Below are positions 37,162 through 48,944 of a stretch of DNA of 64,000 bases, in pieces. Position 1 is the first letter of the stretch; each line of letters starts with the position of its first letter. The DNA is from Lactarius indigo (taxonomy: Eukaryota; Basidiomycota; Agaricomycetes; Russulales; Russulaceae): contig JAFKAC010000182.1 of NCBI GenBank assembly GCA_025766275.1, forward strand, positions 18,613 through 82,612, given 5' to 3'. Position numbers and translations under genes: made by a program. The notes below the pieces were generated by a model. The model did not search any database. It had not been told where the DNA came from and was given only the letters and a program-made list of their open reading frames with translations.

Positions 37162-39044
37162 ATGGAACGTGAGTGTTGTTGGGCGCAAACACGACGCGAC
37201 CATCGCTTCTGACGATACGCCTCTCTTATAGCCAGGGACGAGCGCCTCACCAGCCGCCCCCTCCACGTCGCTTCTTCTCAACCCACACTAGATTTTTCCT
37301 CCTGCTTGAAGCAGGTTCCCAATGAAGATCTCGAGTTTCCAATCACAGAGTCACCCATGTCCTCTCCCCAGTCAGAGCCGATCACAAAATCACCCGATAC
37401 ACTACAGGAGTCGGCGAGCAATAGCGCGTTGTCCCCCAGCGTGGACGCCGAAGCCACGTCTTCGCCTGATGTCAACCACCGTCGGATCTCGACAGGCAGT
37501 AGTAGCAGGAGCGCCGGTGGCGAGAGGGAGAAACGAAAGCGGTCCAGGGTGACGCCAGACCAGCTCGTCCATCTCGAGCGATTCTTCAGCATGGACAGGA
37601 GTCCGACGGCAGCGCGACGGCGAGAGATCAGTGAGCTTCTGGGCATGCAGGAGCGGCAGACCCAGATTTGGTTTCAAAATAGGTGAGCCGTCTTCTCTAT
37701 GCAAATCGCCGTGCCCACGTTGAAGCTGCGGCCGCGGTGATCAAGACGCGCAAGGCAAAATTACTCAATGGAAAAGGAAAGGGAAGAACGGATTCCACGC
37801 CCCCCACAACCCCCCCAGACCTGTTTCCTGGTTACGATGCAGACCTACACAGTCTCATTCACGAGAGCGAGCGTGAGTCACTTTATCCCACGAGCGCTGA
37901 AATTTTATTCACCGAACATCGCACAGCCGTTACGATTATACCTTGTACAGACCTCACCATTGGAACCTGGCGCAGGATAGCCACCCAAGTCAGTAAGCAC
38001 GACCTTGTCGCCTACGTTTGCGAGTCGCGGAACTGCCTCACCTGGTTCATTCACTCGACCGGGTACGGCTTTAAAATGGAGATACCCTTCGACACCATCG
38101 CCGAGACCGAGTATGTCAATGCGGCGCCTGGCTCTGGCCTAGCCTCATTCTTCCTCACTCAATCCCCCCTCTTCTATCTGGAGGATATCGCAACATCCCC
38201 CACCGGTGGACCCCCCGTGCGCACCTGGAAGCGCTGTGCGGACTGGACTGAGGGTATGCAGGCCACCAAGGTTCTCCGCCACGATCTCCTTGGTTCCGCC
38301 GTGCAACTCACCTACCTCCTTGGAAAATTCCAATCCTCTCCCGGCTCCGACATCCGCTTGCGTTGTCCCCCGTACGTGCGGCCAGAGCTTCAGTCGGGAC
38401 TTTCTTCGGACCAAAACCCTGTTTCTATACCTGCCAGTCTCGGTCTCGGCCTCACGAGCGAGCCGCACAGCTACCGCCCGCCGTTCGGTGGGAGTGCGAT
38501 CGATGGGGTGCGAGATAATAACCTGGTGACAGACGTGCCAAAGCGCTACGCCTTCGCTGAGGTCCCCTTACCGCTCAGTGCACCGGCGGAAACGACCGCG
38601 TACGGCGGTGACCACCTTGGAGCCTCGTCACATTCCCACCACCTCGCTCTGGCGGACAGTTCGTCGTCCTCTACGTCTACCGCCTATCCCCCTTATCAGC
38701 TGTCCTCTGCTTCATCCTCGTCGAGCTATCCCGCCGCCGCCATGTCGCTATACCCCATAGACGTCTCCGTTCAAAGGCCACAGTCCCACTTGGGCGGCGG
38801 CTATGCCCAAGTATCGTCTGGTACCGGACAATCACCGTACGTCGTTGGGCAGGGGCATGGCTATTCTATACCTGCGTCTGCGCCGCCGTCTCATTCTCAT
38901 TTCGAACTGGCGCCTACGCCGCCGCCGCCGTCCCTGGTCCCGCAACAGTACCAACGACACCAGACGTCACAGATGACCGGACAACCAGTGTCGGTGACGC
39001 TGCCGTTTGGCAATGGCTTTGATAATAGCGGGCACCATGAATAA
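37162..39044 (+). CDS. Homeodomain transcription factor with basidiomycete C-terminal block; frame broken in helix 3
   Basis: Exon 1 is ATG 37162 plus GAA C; exon 2 from 37232. Homeodomain: KRKRSRVTPDQLVHLERFF, RSPTAARRREISELLGM and the recognition helix QIWFQNR. The helix then meets TGA at 37684 in frame; the continuation ANRRAHVEAAAAVIKTRKAK is in another frame from 37683. A GTGAGC donor sits at the break but no AG restores the expected QNRRA. After it comes the conserved block LVAYVCESRNCLTWFIH, GYGFKMEIPFDTIAETEY, KRCADWTEGMQATKVLRHD and a Ser/Tyr/Pro-rich tail ending NSGHHE. This two-part architecture is that of basidiomycete developmental homeodomain regulators (inference). About 590 residues if continuous. 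Confidence 0.82.
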
Positions 39045-39669
39045 TTAGGTACGGTGCAGACGCTGGGCGCCGATATTTTCAGTGTTGTTGTCCTCCCTCC
39101 CTCCCCACTCGTTGTGTTCATGTATTGTTCGTGTCTCCTCATCTATTCTCCTCTGCTACAATATAATATAATGAAAGGTATCTAAACACACCAACTGTTT
39201 TACAGTAGCACCTGGACATTATCATACACACGGCTACTCATGTCTCACAAAGTTTGTATCTCTGCTGCCGACGCGGACAAATCCGAAGCTAAAGAGTTAT
39301 TGGCCCCGTCGTTGCTCTCTATGATTTACTGAACAACTGGGGGGTTCTTTAAGTTACAACTGTGTCAACTGTGTTTTTTTTTCTGAGTTTTTTTTGGTTG
39401 GCGCAACAATCTTGATCGTGGCGGTCGCTGGAGGAAAAAAGCTGAGTGAGGAATTCACTCAGTAACGATTGACCTGAGTGATCATTTTCATTGGCTAGCC
39501 CATTTGGACACGCCTATACACAAAAAAAAAAAAAGTAATGCAACCAAGTTGTACCGATGTCCTGGGCCTCCCACCCGCGGCGATATTACTCGCTAAGAAC
39601 GGAAAGATGCAGCGAGAGATAGAGCCACTGTGCATGGAAACTCCTTGTCCCCCAGAGGGACTAAGCCGT
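39045..39669. other. Intergenic region, 625 bp
   Basis: Convergent 3' space between the homeodomain gene and TIM13, with a poly-A run near 39521-39533. No gene is seen. Confidence 0.55.
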
Positions 39670-40293
39670 TCAGACCTGTCCTTCTAAGCGCTCCTTGGTT
39701 AGACGCGCTGTGTAGGTACGACTGATGATATTGACTAAAGGACCCGAGCTGTCAGTCAACCGGATGAAATAATTTGCAGGGTGTTCGCCGCTTACAGGCT
39801 TCCATGTAACGGTCAAAACAGCGCGAAAGACAGGTCTGCGCAGCGGCGCGACACACGAAAGAAGCAAAGAAAAAAAAAAGATCAATCAGTCAGGGGGACG
39901 TGTCGAAAGGGGTCAGATGAAGGGAAAGGCCGAGTACTGCACCTCTTCTGAGCTAGATAGAGACGTAGACGGCTTGGTCACGCATTTCGCGAAACATTTT
40001 GTCGTTCGTTTTCTGTAAAGTGGACCGGTTGTTGTTTGTTAGAAACGAACGCCAAGAGAAAAAAGTGTAAAAGTTCACGAACGTTGATGAGTTCTTGCGC
40101 ATTCGCGAGGGCAAGCTCGTTGCCGCACAGAAGCCATGACCCGCCTCTTTGCGCGCGTTGAGATCTTTTCGTCACCATGGAGAACACTATATAAGGTTAC
40201 TCCCAGGGCAGGGAAACGGAAACGAGGGGACATACCTTTGGGTGGTCCCGCATCGGTCGAAGATGAGCCACTGCCGCCAAAGATAGAGGACAT
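39670..40293 (-). CDS. TIM13: Mitochondrial intermembrane-space chaperone TIM13, with three +1 frame breaks
   Basis: Small TIM that escorts hydrophobic precursors across the intermembrane space with Tim8. From ATG 40293: MSSIFGGSGSSSTDAG; then DLNARKEA, MASVR, NELALANAQELIN, KTND, CFAKCVTKPSTSLSSSEE (first CX3C), TCLSRCFDRYMEAF (second CX3C) and NIISRTYTARL, stop 39670-39672. Three single extra bases break the frame: in the CCC at 40140-40142, the CC at 40123-40124 and the TTTT at 39997-40000 (plus strand). Their sum is three, so the outer frames agree. All family residues are intact between the breaks. Confidence 0.85.
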
Positions 40294-40507
40294 CCTTTTG
40301 GTTGTTCTTTTGCTTTCGACTTGGCGACGTGGTTTTGAGAGGCCAGCAGCACACGGCACGTGATCGCTTCGATTGGTCTCGGGCCGGGACGGGCCGGAGG
40401 AAGGGGACACAAGATTTTAGACTTCAAGCTGCTGACCAGGGTCATTCGAGTTGACGGCACCCCGCGACGTCTGGCGGAGAGGTCTTTCCGAATAATTCGG
40501 CTACACG

Positions 40508-42780
40508 ATGGGCGCAAGCGAATCTAGATCGCGCGAGGAAGCGGACGACGCTACCGCAGGCGCAGCCGCTCAGGACTACTACGCGATCCTCGAAGTCGAC
40601 GAGGACGCCAGTGCCGATGAGATCAGGGTGAGTTCGTACTCAACTCGGACACGCCCATGTGCCGCGATGACGATTGGCTGCATCTGATCAGAGCCACCTC
40701 GTCATGACAGCGTTCCTTCCGACGACTCGCACTCATCCATCACCCGGACAAAAATCATGACGACCCCGAAGGTGCGACCGACGTTTCGCCGCGTTGCAGC
40801 AGGCATATGAGGTGGGTGTTCCGGTTTTGTGGGCCATCGTGACCTTCTTTCATCTGATCTTACACAATCTATCCCCCGATAGGTACTGAGTGACGAGCAG
40901 GCGAGCCACTCCGAGATTTCGTAGCAGTATTTGATCATCCCAGTCTCACCCCCGTCTCCGCTAGGAACGTGCTTGGTACGACTCACATAGGTCGGCCCTC
41001 GCCCCTGAACCAGATGCGGAGACCGTCATCAATGACATCAAGACCGGCGCCGTTCCTTCGCGTGCGCGCGATCGCGGCTCACCGTGCGCCACATCCAGGC
41101 ATTCCTGAACCCTTCGATGTGGTCGAGTTTCGATGATGGCGCAGACGTGCGGGCCCATCGGTTTCCGAATGAATAGAATGCTCAACCGGCGTTTTGTCCT
41201 TACAGGGCTATTTCACCATATACCGAAATCTGTTTGATAGGCTCGCGAGAGAGGAACGACTTTCCAACACCGTGGATTTTCCTTCGTTTGGCTACTCAAC
41301 GTGGGATTGGGCTGCACCGTCTAAAGAGCGTCCCTCCGAGGCGGCACGGCACTTCTATAACTTCTGGCTTAATTTTACCACGGACAAGGAGTTCGCCTGG
41401 TCCGACCAGTGAATGTCTCGGAGGCCCCCGACCGGCAGGTCCGGAGGTAGGTCAACCAGACCCAAGCTCGTTTACTGCGACTCATGCCGCCAGGTTAATG
41501 GAGAAAGATAACAAAAAGGCCAGAGACGGCGCGCGGAAGGAGTACAACGAGACCGTCAAGGTACGGCTGGCGCTCGATTCACCATCGATCGGGCTTCAAT
41601 GACAGAACCCAGTAGGCTCTTGTCATGTTCGTGCGTAAACGCGACCCACGCTACAAGGCACACATCGCCCGCCAGGCTCAGTCTCCATGCCAACGCCCGC
41701 AACTGGCGCGGGGACGACGACCCCCAAAAGGGCGGCGCCAAGATCGACATTTGTCGTCCAGGACTGGCAGAAGGTCGCCGAGCTAAGCGATGCCGCGGCA
41801 GACTTGGAATGGGCGCGTGCTGAAGGCACCGAGGACGAAGAGTGGGAGTGCATCGCTTGCAACAAGACGTTCAGGAGCGAGGCTGCGTGGAACAGCCATG
41901 AAAGGAGCAAAAAACACCTTCGGACGGTGGAGCAGCTGAAACGCGAGATGCAAGAAGAGGAACTGGAGTTGGAACTTGGCCAAGGTGACGGCGAATTTGC
42001 GGACGCGAATGCCGAGGACCACGAGGAAGTCGACGGTCAGGTCACAGCGAGCGCCGCTGCAACAACAGATGACATTGAGGACGAGGAACCGCTAGAGGCT
42101 TCTCCTGACCGTACACCTGCGCCCAACAAAGAGGAAGGTTCGACCGAGGCCCAAGATCTCGAAAGCCGCCCCGGCAGACAAAGGCGAATTCAAAAAAGTC
42201 TCATACACCATCACTAGAACCATCACCAGCGCTCTCTGTTCCCGAGGTGTCCCAAATAGGTGCTGCACGGCATCAACAGACAGAAGGCGATTCCGAGCTG
42301 TCCCGAGAAAACCGTGAGACGCTGGACTCGGGAGAACCCCACGACGACGAGCAGGAGGATGACGAAACCGGCACTGCAAATCCCACCAAAGGGGAGATGT
42401 CAAAGCGGGAGAAGCGCAGAGCCCGTGAGGCTGCAAAGAAGGCGCGCGAAGGCGAAGCGAAAGGCGGCTGTGCAGTGAGTTTCCCCTCACCGAATTTTTT
42501 ATTCAATTCGCCCCCGTGTTGGGAACATTTGACAGGAGTTTGCCGCGTTGGTATCTCCGGCGTTGGGCCACTGTTTCGGTCGCGTTTTGTCTTTTTTTCT
42601 TTTTGGGTTGGCTGTCATCCTCTCATAACCGAAAACTTAATATTCAAAACAGTGCAACGTTTGTGGGGAGAAATTTGACAGCAAACAAAGATGTTTGAGC
42701 ATATCAACCGAGAGGGACATGCACTCGCACGCACAGGTGATGGGAATATACCAAAGAAAAAGGGAAAGAAGACGAGGTAG
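40508..42780 (+). CDS. JJJ1: J-domain zinc-finger protein JJJ1/DNAJC21, with several frame breaks
   Basis: Cytosolic co-chaperone of Hsp70 in late 60S ribosome maturation. J-domain YYAILEVDEDASADEIR, SFRRLALIHHPDKN (HPD present), RFAALQQAYEVLSDEQ; then FLNPSMWSSFDDGAD, FTIYRNLFDRLAREE, DFPSFGYSTWDWA, the DNAJC21 helix MEKDNKKARDGARKEYNE, FVRKRDPRYKAH, first C2H2 finger WECIACNKTFRSEAAWNSH, basic SKREKRRAREAAKKARE and second finger CNVCGEKFDSK, MFEHINREGHA, stop TAG 42778-42780. Single-base gaps interrupt the frame near 40780, 41076, 41410, 41685, 42180 and 42687. The second intron starts with GC (40901). Confidence 0.85.
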
Positions 42781-43058
42781 TACGGTCCATTCTCACAGGT
42801 AGGACGAGAGTGGACGAATTGTAGGTTGTGCGGAACGTACAGTACATACGAATCTTGATCTGCACGTAAACGGATAGAACGGGCGATGGTTCCGTGACCC
42901 TCGTGTTGATGCAGGAATGCTATCATACCATATACAGCTGTACCAAGTGACTTGATCGAGACACGAACACGCAACGAACATCTCGTGCCGGAATTCGAAC
43001 AAAAAATTCAAAAACTGATCACAAGAATCGGTCAGGCCCGACGGAACATCGGGTCATC
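42781..43058. other. Convergent 3' space between JJJ1 and PRP18
   Basis: About 280 bp with no gene visible. Confidence 0.55.
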
Positions 43059-44438
43059 TCATCCCATAAGCTGCGACACGTCATCTGGGGGGTACTTGGT
43101 CTGTGAGAACGTGAGGAGTCTGGAAAAACGGCAATCAGCACACGGAGACAGTCCGTCCGAACGCAACAAGCTCACCGCTTTAGACTTTGGATATATTTCC
43201 GACTGACTTCGTCGTTCAAAACATGTGCCACTTGATCTGAAGAAATCTTTTCGCGCGCGGATCGCTCATGGATACTGGAGGGGGGGAGAACGATCAGCAT
43301 TCGAAAAGCTCTATCCGGCAATTGCACCCACCCAACCATGTGACTCCGATTGGCCACGGCGCATTCCCGATCGAAAGACGGAGATACGCGTCGTTGGCTC
43401 GCTGATACTGACGCTTTTGCATATGGTGCACGATCTCTGCCAGACGTGGCAGCATGTCGTCCGGAATAGACTAAGGTACACCGGTGTCAAAGGGAGAACA
43501 AGAACAAGAAGAAAGAAAACGAACTCGTGATCGCAGCAATTTGAAAAGTGGCTTCAAGTATTGAGCGGACTGCACTTGCGTCGCGGCGGCCAGCTTCCCT
43601 GGGTCGTCCTTTTAACGTGCTCTGATGGCGTCGTGTTTAACGAATGGACATGTCAACGGAGTAAACGTCTTACCGGGGCGTTCGGGCCATACTTTCGCCC
43701 CATTCCTTGAGCACCCTCTTGAGGGCATAGTAGATGATAGGGTACAACTTGTCCGGGTCCGTCTTGATAAGTGCCATGTCAAGCACGCGCGATCTCCCCG
43801 TCACCAGACGCAGACTCGTCTTTCTTCTTTCCCTTGCTGCCCTCGTCGGCGCCCGAGTTCGCATTGCGGTCCCTCATCAGCCGCTCGGCACTCTCGACGT
43901 CTTCCAGCGCCTTCCGGAAGTCATTCTGCCCACCCACGCGCTCGTGGCCCTTCTCCTCGATGAGTTCGAGCGCACGCAGGCGCAGACGCCGTCCTTGTCC
44001 GACTCGCCGAACAACCGGATTGGCTGGCCCTTCGCACGAAGACGGCGTATGGTTCTTCGTTGGAAATGTTGAAAGCTACGCCGGTAGCTGGGGGAGGTGT
44101 GCCCGTGCCCATGTCGGGGGCTGGAGAGGCGGTCGAGCGCGCAGCACTGGGTAATGAGGGGGCTAGCGACGTAGAGCGACTGGAACCGTTATTCTAAGCT
44201 CCAGCGACGTCTCAATATCTCGGTGTAGATTAGAGAGAAATGGTGAAAACGCACTTTGGGCGGCGCGGCCTGCTCTGCCTCCGCCTCTGCCTTCTTGGGC
44301 TGCCTCCTCGCGCGCCTTGCGCTCTTCCTCTTCTTTCATCCGCTCTATATCACCTCTCCGCATGTATTTGTTAGGGCGCGGTGGCCCATTATCGCGAGCT
44401 TTGCGTTTAGATGCGATTTCAGCTTTGAGCGCGTCCAT
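43059..44438 (-). CDS. PRP18: Pre-mRNA splicing factor PRP18, with several frame breaks
   Basis: Second-step splicing factor acting with Slu7 and U5. From ATG 44438: [35 protein letters not shown]; then [142 protein letters not shown] and [45 protein letters not shown]. The stop is TGA 43059-43061. Single-base disruptions lie near 44050, 43991, 43785, 43598 and 43339. Conservation is intact on both sides of each break. Divergent from COX12, 90 bp apart. Confidence 0.85.
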
Positions 44439-44528
44439 GTTGGTAGGAGTGTTGATTATCTAAGCATGGAAATCCGAACTTATTCGCGCGTTTCCGTTCT
44501 GGGAACGACCTTTTAACACCCCATCACT

Positions 44529-45090
44529 ATGTCCGACGCCGAAGCCACTCAGAGGTGCGCTGTCTGCACCTTTTTTTGAGAGATAAAAATTCACAAATTA
44601 TGCAGCAAATACGTCCTCCAGACTGCTGGGGTTTGACGGTACATAGCAACAATGGTCTGCTGGGAATTATTTGGGGTTTGCTGACGTTTCTCACCCCAGC
44701 CCGCTTCCCTTACACCAACCAGACAAGACACTGGTAAGGCTGACCCCTCTAAGGCTATGTCTCTTTTTCTCTTACCCCAGACTGTGCAAGTTACCAAAAT
44801 TACACCGACTACTTCAAGTGCATCGCTGCCAAAGGCGAGGATTTCGCGCCATGCAAGCAGTTCAAGCGTGCCTACAACTCGCTTTGCCCCAGTCAGTCAC
44901 TTTTCCGAGCTGCTTTATTGAATTTGGTGTATTAATATGTATGTTCTGCTCAGATGAATGGGTGTGTTACATTTTATTTCTCGCTCGTTCCCTCTACTGC
45001 AGAGAATGACCGACTCTTGTGTCTCTGCAGATCGGCAAGTGGGACGAGGAGAGGGAAAATGGCACCTTCCCCGCGTCTCTAGAGCCTTGA
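44529..45090 (+). CDS. COX12: Cytochrome c oxidase subunit VIb (COX12)
   Basis: Small intermembrane-space subunit of complex IV. Exon 1 encodes MSDAEATQR; then GFDARFPYTNQTRHC, YQNYTDYFKCIAAKGED, FAPCKQFKRAYNSLCP, NEWIGKWDEERENGTFP and the stop at 45088-45090. The CX9C and CX10C disulfide motifs are complete. The first acceptor is ambiguous: CTCCAG at about 44620 keeps the frame (RLLGFDAR), while an earlier CAG gives the more typical KYVLQTAG but then needs one base less in the GGGG run before GFD. Confidence 0.88.
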
Positions 45091-45605
45091 CCTTCTGTGT
45101 TCATCAATAGTGTTTGTAGAGAGCTGGCAACTAAATACAAGCGGGCACATCATCAGGTTTCGGCAGAGTACTTGCACAAGTTGATTATACGACTGGGTTG
45201 TGGTAGTGGAACAGTTACTTGTGAGTATTGAGCCTTTTTTTTTTTCAAAACTTCAAGAGTCTTCAAATACTATCCGGTATGTTGTACACGACGTCCGAAC
45301 GAGCGATGCATGTTGGATGCATGACAGTTGTTTTGCATTTTACGTATTGACATCGTTGCTTGTGGCTTTTATTATGAATGGCATCACGTAGTCGCCAGTG
45401 ATGGGCACGCAAGATGTTAAGAGTCAGAGCTAGTTGTGCTAAGTATCGCAAACCTGTCTCAGTTGTCCCTGAGACGAGGGCAAGGCAATAGACTGGCAAT
45501 AGTTGCGTTTGCTCGGACCGGGGTCGGGCCCGCTTCCGGGCCAGCTTGGCGTATTGATGTGATTCGTTGAACGTCAGTTACCAGAGCACGCATGCGAGTC
45601 CACAG
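45091..45605. other. Intergenic region, 515 bp
   Basis: COX12 3' end and the promoter of the AP-3 beta gene. A T11 run lies at about 45235-45245. No gene is seen. Confidence 0.55.
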
Positions 45606-48425
45606 ATGTCGGGTATCAATTTCAACTCATGGACAGAAAATGCCACCCGCCTGGGTATGCGTATACAAGAGACCCTCGCAGAGCGCACGAAAGATCTAAC
45701 TGGTAGCGGCGCTGGTTACTACGACACGGGCGAGGACAAGACGAAGAACATCAAAGCGCAGCTGGACTCTGGAAGTGATCGGGAGAAGCTCGAAGCGATG
45801 AAGCGCCTCATTGCTGTGAGTGTCACCTCACGGCTATATGCGTCACCTGGTCAAATGGTACCAGATGATCTCAAAAGGCCGAAACGTATCAGAATACTTC
45901 GCCCAAGTGGTCAAGAATGTCGCGGCGTCCAACATAGAGGTTCGCAAGCTCGTGTACATCTATCTCCTGCGCTATGCCGAGGCCGAACCCGACTGGCGTT
46001 GCTTTCGATCAACACGTTTCAACGCGATCTCGCAGACAGTTCGCCACTTATACGCGCGATGGCGCTGCGCGTCTTGTCTGGCATCCGTGTGCCGACCATC
46101 GCGGGTTTAGTTGTACTAGCAATCAAAAAATGTGCTGCAGATACGAGCCCATATGTGCGCAAGGCAGCGGCGCTGTCCATACCAAAATGTTACAGGTGCG
46201 TCTCACTCACGCGCGGAGCACCATCTTCTCAACAATGGCCCTTGGCAGTTTGGATGAGTCACAGTTACCCTCTTTGATCGAAATCCTATCGACACTCCTG
46301 CGCGATCGCTCCCCGCTGTCCGTGGGCAGCGTTGCCATTGCCTTTGAAGCGGTGTGCCCTACTCGTCTGGACCTCTTGCATCTGCACTACCGACGCTTGT
46401 GTCGGGTGCTTATCGATGTAGACGAATGGGTCAAGTGAATCTCCTCGAACTTCTGGTTCGGTACGCCAGGACAATGCTGCGCGTCCGACTGCATCGCAGG
46501 ATAGTCCGGATAAAGAGACAGAAGAATTAGACCAGGACCTCGAACTCCTATTGGTGTCGGCCGAGCCGTTGTTCCAGTCATGTAACCCCGCGGTAAGTGT
46601 GTGAGTTTCGTGATCTCCTCTGCATGACTTGAAGACTTCGCAGGTTGTAATGTCTGTATCTCGCGCGTTCTATTACCTAGCCCTACCATCACGGCACCAC
46701 AAAATAGTTCATCCGTTACTCCGACTTCTTGCAGTTTCACCAGAGATTGAACGCGTGGTTTTGGCACACGTTCTTTCTATTTCGTATACATCTCCGGTAG
46801 GTCGTTTTTGCGCCTGAGCTTATCTGGTTGTTGAGTGGTGGTAGCACTGTTCTCTTCACATTATACCCGCTTCGTTGTTCGAACAGATGACAGCACCCAA
46901 GTAAAGGACACAAAGACGCGCCTCTTACGGAATTTCGTCACCGTTGACAATTACCAAGCTCTGCTGCGCGAATTTGTGGTCAGTCCCGTTCTCACCCGTT
47001 CCTCTATTTATTTATTATTTACTTCAATCAGGACTATACGGATGACGTAGATGAAACACTAGTGGCTGTGCGATCCAGGGGATTGGGCACATAGCTCGCA
47101 ATCTTCCCGAATCAACCGCTTCAATGTCTCAATGCGTTAATGGCATGCATCAAGAGTCCCCACGGTGGGTTCGATTTCTATTCCCATTCCCACTCCACTT
47201 TGACAGTCCGCTCGTCGGGGCTGAACAATTCTCGCAGACCCTGTCGTAGCGAGCGCCGTCGTCGAACTCAAAACTCTCGTTCAAGCTCAGATGCACACCG
47301 CTTCTCATCCCGGCCCGTCATCGGCGCCACTGACGATCGTCGAACGCCTTGCGTATCGCATCGATGAGATCCGGCACGCCAAGGCACGGGCGTGCGTCCG
47401 TCTGGCTCGTCGGCCAGTACGCCGCCGGACGACTCGCCGACTGCCGTGGTGGAGGGGGTGGCGCCATGGGCGCCGGACGTACTCCGCAAGGTTGCAAAGT
47501 CGTTTCGCGATGAGGTACGTAGCTTGTCTCTCGCAGTTGAGTTCGTTTGCTAACCCGCTTATTATTTTTTTCACAGACAATAGCCGTGAAGCTGCAGGCG
47601 ATCACGCTCGCCGCTAAACTCCTCGTATTATCGCCGTCACACGCCACGCTAACGCAACTTGGCAAGTACGTATTCGCACTCGCGCGTTACGACCGTAACT
47701 ATGACGTGCGCGATCGCGGACGCATGCTCCAGCAGCTCCTCGCGGGCGTGGTACCGGGCATTGGTGCGATGGACGCCAGGGATGTCGGCGGCGTCGTGCT
47801 CCGGCGCGCACAGGTGCGCATCGTGCTGTTCGAGGGCAAAGAGCACGCGCACGCAACAGCCCACCCCGAGTCTCGCGGCGAGCGTCTCGGCACGCTCGGC
47901 CTCGTCCTCGGGCGCGATGTTCCCCCTGCCCACGCACGCATCCTGCCAGACTGGCTTGAGCACGGCGTTGAGTCAACCCTCCGTGACTCGCCAGACGACT
48001 TTGCGCCGTCCGTGCCGGCGCCCACCGCCTTTGGACACGTCGCTACGGCCGCCGCTCTGCGCGCTGGAGCTGCGACTGGAGGCCGCTCGTCTCCCATCGT
48101 CGTGCTCACCCCCGCTGGGTCTGGAGGGCCTTCGCCGGCGGGAAGCGTGCCAAACAGGGGTGGGTGGACGGATCTAGACAAATTCTATGCGAGCGAAAGC
48201 GAAGAGGAAGAAGAGAGCGACGAAGACGAAGACGGAGACGAAGGAGACGAAGAAGAGGATGGGGAGGGGGAGGGGGAGGAGGAAGGCACGGAGGGATCTG
48301 ATGACGAGGAAGAGGAGAGCGAACATCAGTCAGGGGGTGACAAAGATCCTGGCGGTAGTCCGCCTCGGACCCCAGAAGACAGCGATGCTGAGGGCAGCAG
48401 TAGCAGGAAGGCCGCGGTCAGATGA
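45606..48425 (+). CDS. APL6: AP-3 adaptor complex beta subunit, with frame breaks in the first half
   Basis: Large subunit of the AP-3 coat that sorts cargo from Golgi/endosome to the vacuole. ATG 45606: [19 protein letters not shown], then the armadillo-like trunk: [113 protein letters not shown] and [10 protein letters not shown]. The last exon (from about 47579) is clean: [37 protein letters not shown], then an acidic hinge ending KAAVR. Single-base losses near 45993, 46430 and 46482, and further ones between about 46800 and 47460, break the frame. Confidence 0.85.
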
Positions 48426-48944
48426 CGAGGCAAGTACCTTCGTTTCTGGGTTCGAGGGTCAGAATGCAGGAAATTTACTGCCGTTGTAAAATATCCCCGA
48501 AAGAGGGAAAGGGGGAGCGCTTTGCATACTTTTTGAGGGAAGGAACGTCCGTGGTCATGGTAGGGGAAAACTGATCGTGAGCGTGTAAGCCTACTGATGT
48601 GAACTTAAGCGGAGAAACAAACTGAACGACTCATTGACGGCGAATCACACCATCTCCGCTGCCTGGAATGGTGTCGGACTTCGTTCGAACAAGGTACAGC
48701 TGTATTAGATCGTTTCCGGGAGAACATGCGATACCCCTTCTCTCCTCGTCCTTCCGGTCGGCCGCGGGACAACCCAGTTTCGGGCGGCCCTAGAAAATCA
48801 AGAAAGTGTCGCTAAGCTGAAACAGCCAAGTCCTCTTTTTTTTTTGAACCATCTTTATCCTAGAATGTGTACCATGGGTACAGACTGGTCATAACCGAGA
48901 CTAGATTTGGAGATAGCCAACTCCTCTCCCCCCCCTTCTTGGTG
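48426..48944. repeat. Flank of the duplicated CWH43 3' unit
   Basis: No gene. From about 48700 the sequence resembles 51030-51210, sharing ACATGCGATAC, GGACAACCCAGTT-like and AAGAAAGTG(T/C)CGCTAAGC. It is the downstream edge of the duplication. Confidence 0.6.

Noticed and set aside
39670..44438. Programmed ribosomal frameshifting as the cause of the many frame breaks
   Set aside because: Breaks fall at varied short runs with no shared slippery motif, go in both directions and affect unrelated genes, so sequence error is simpler.
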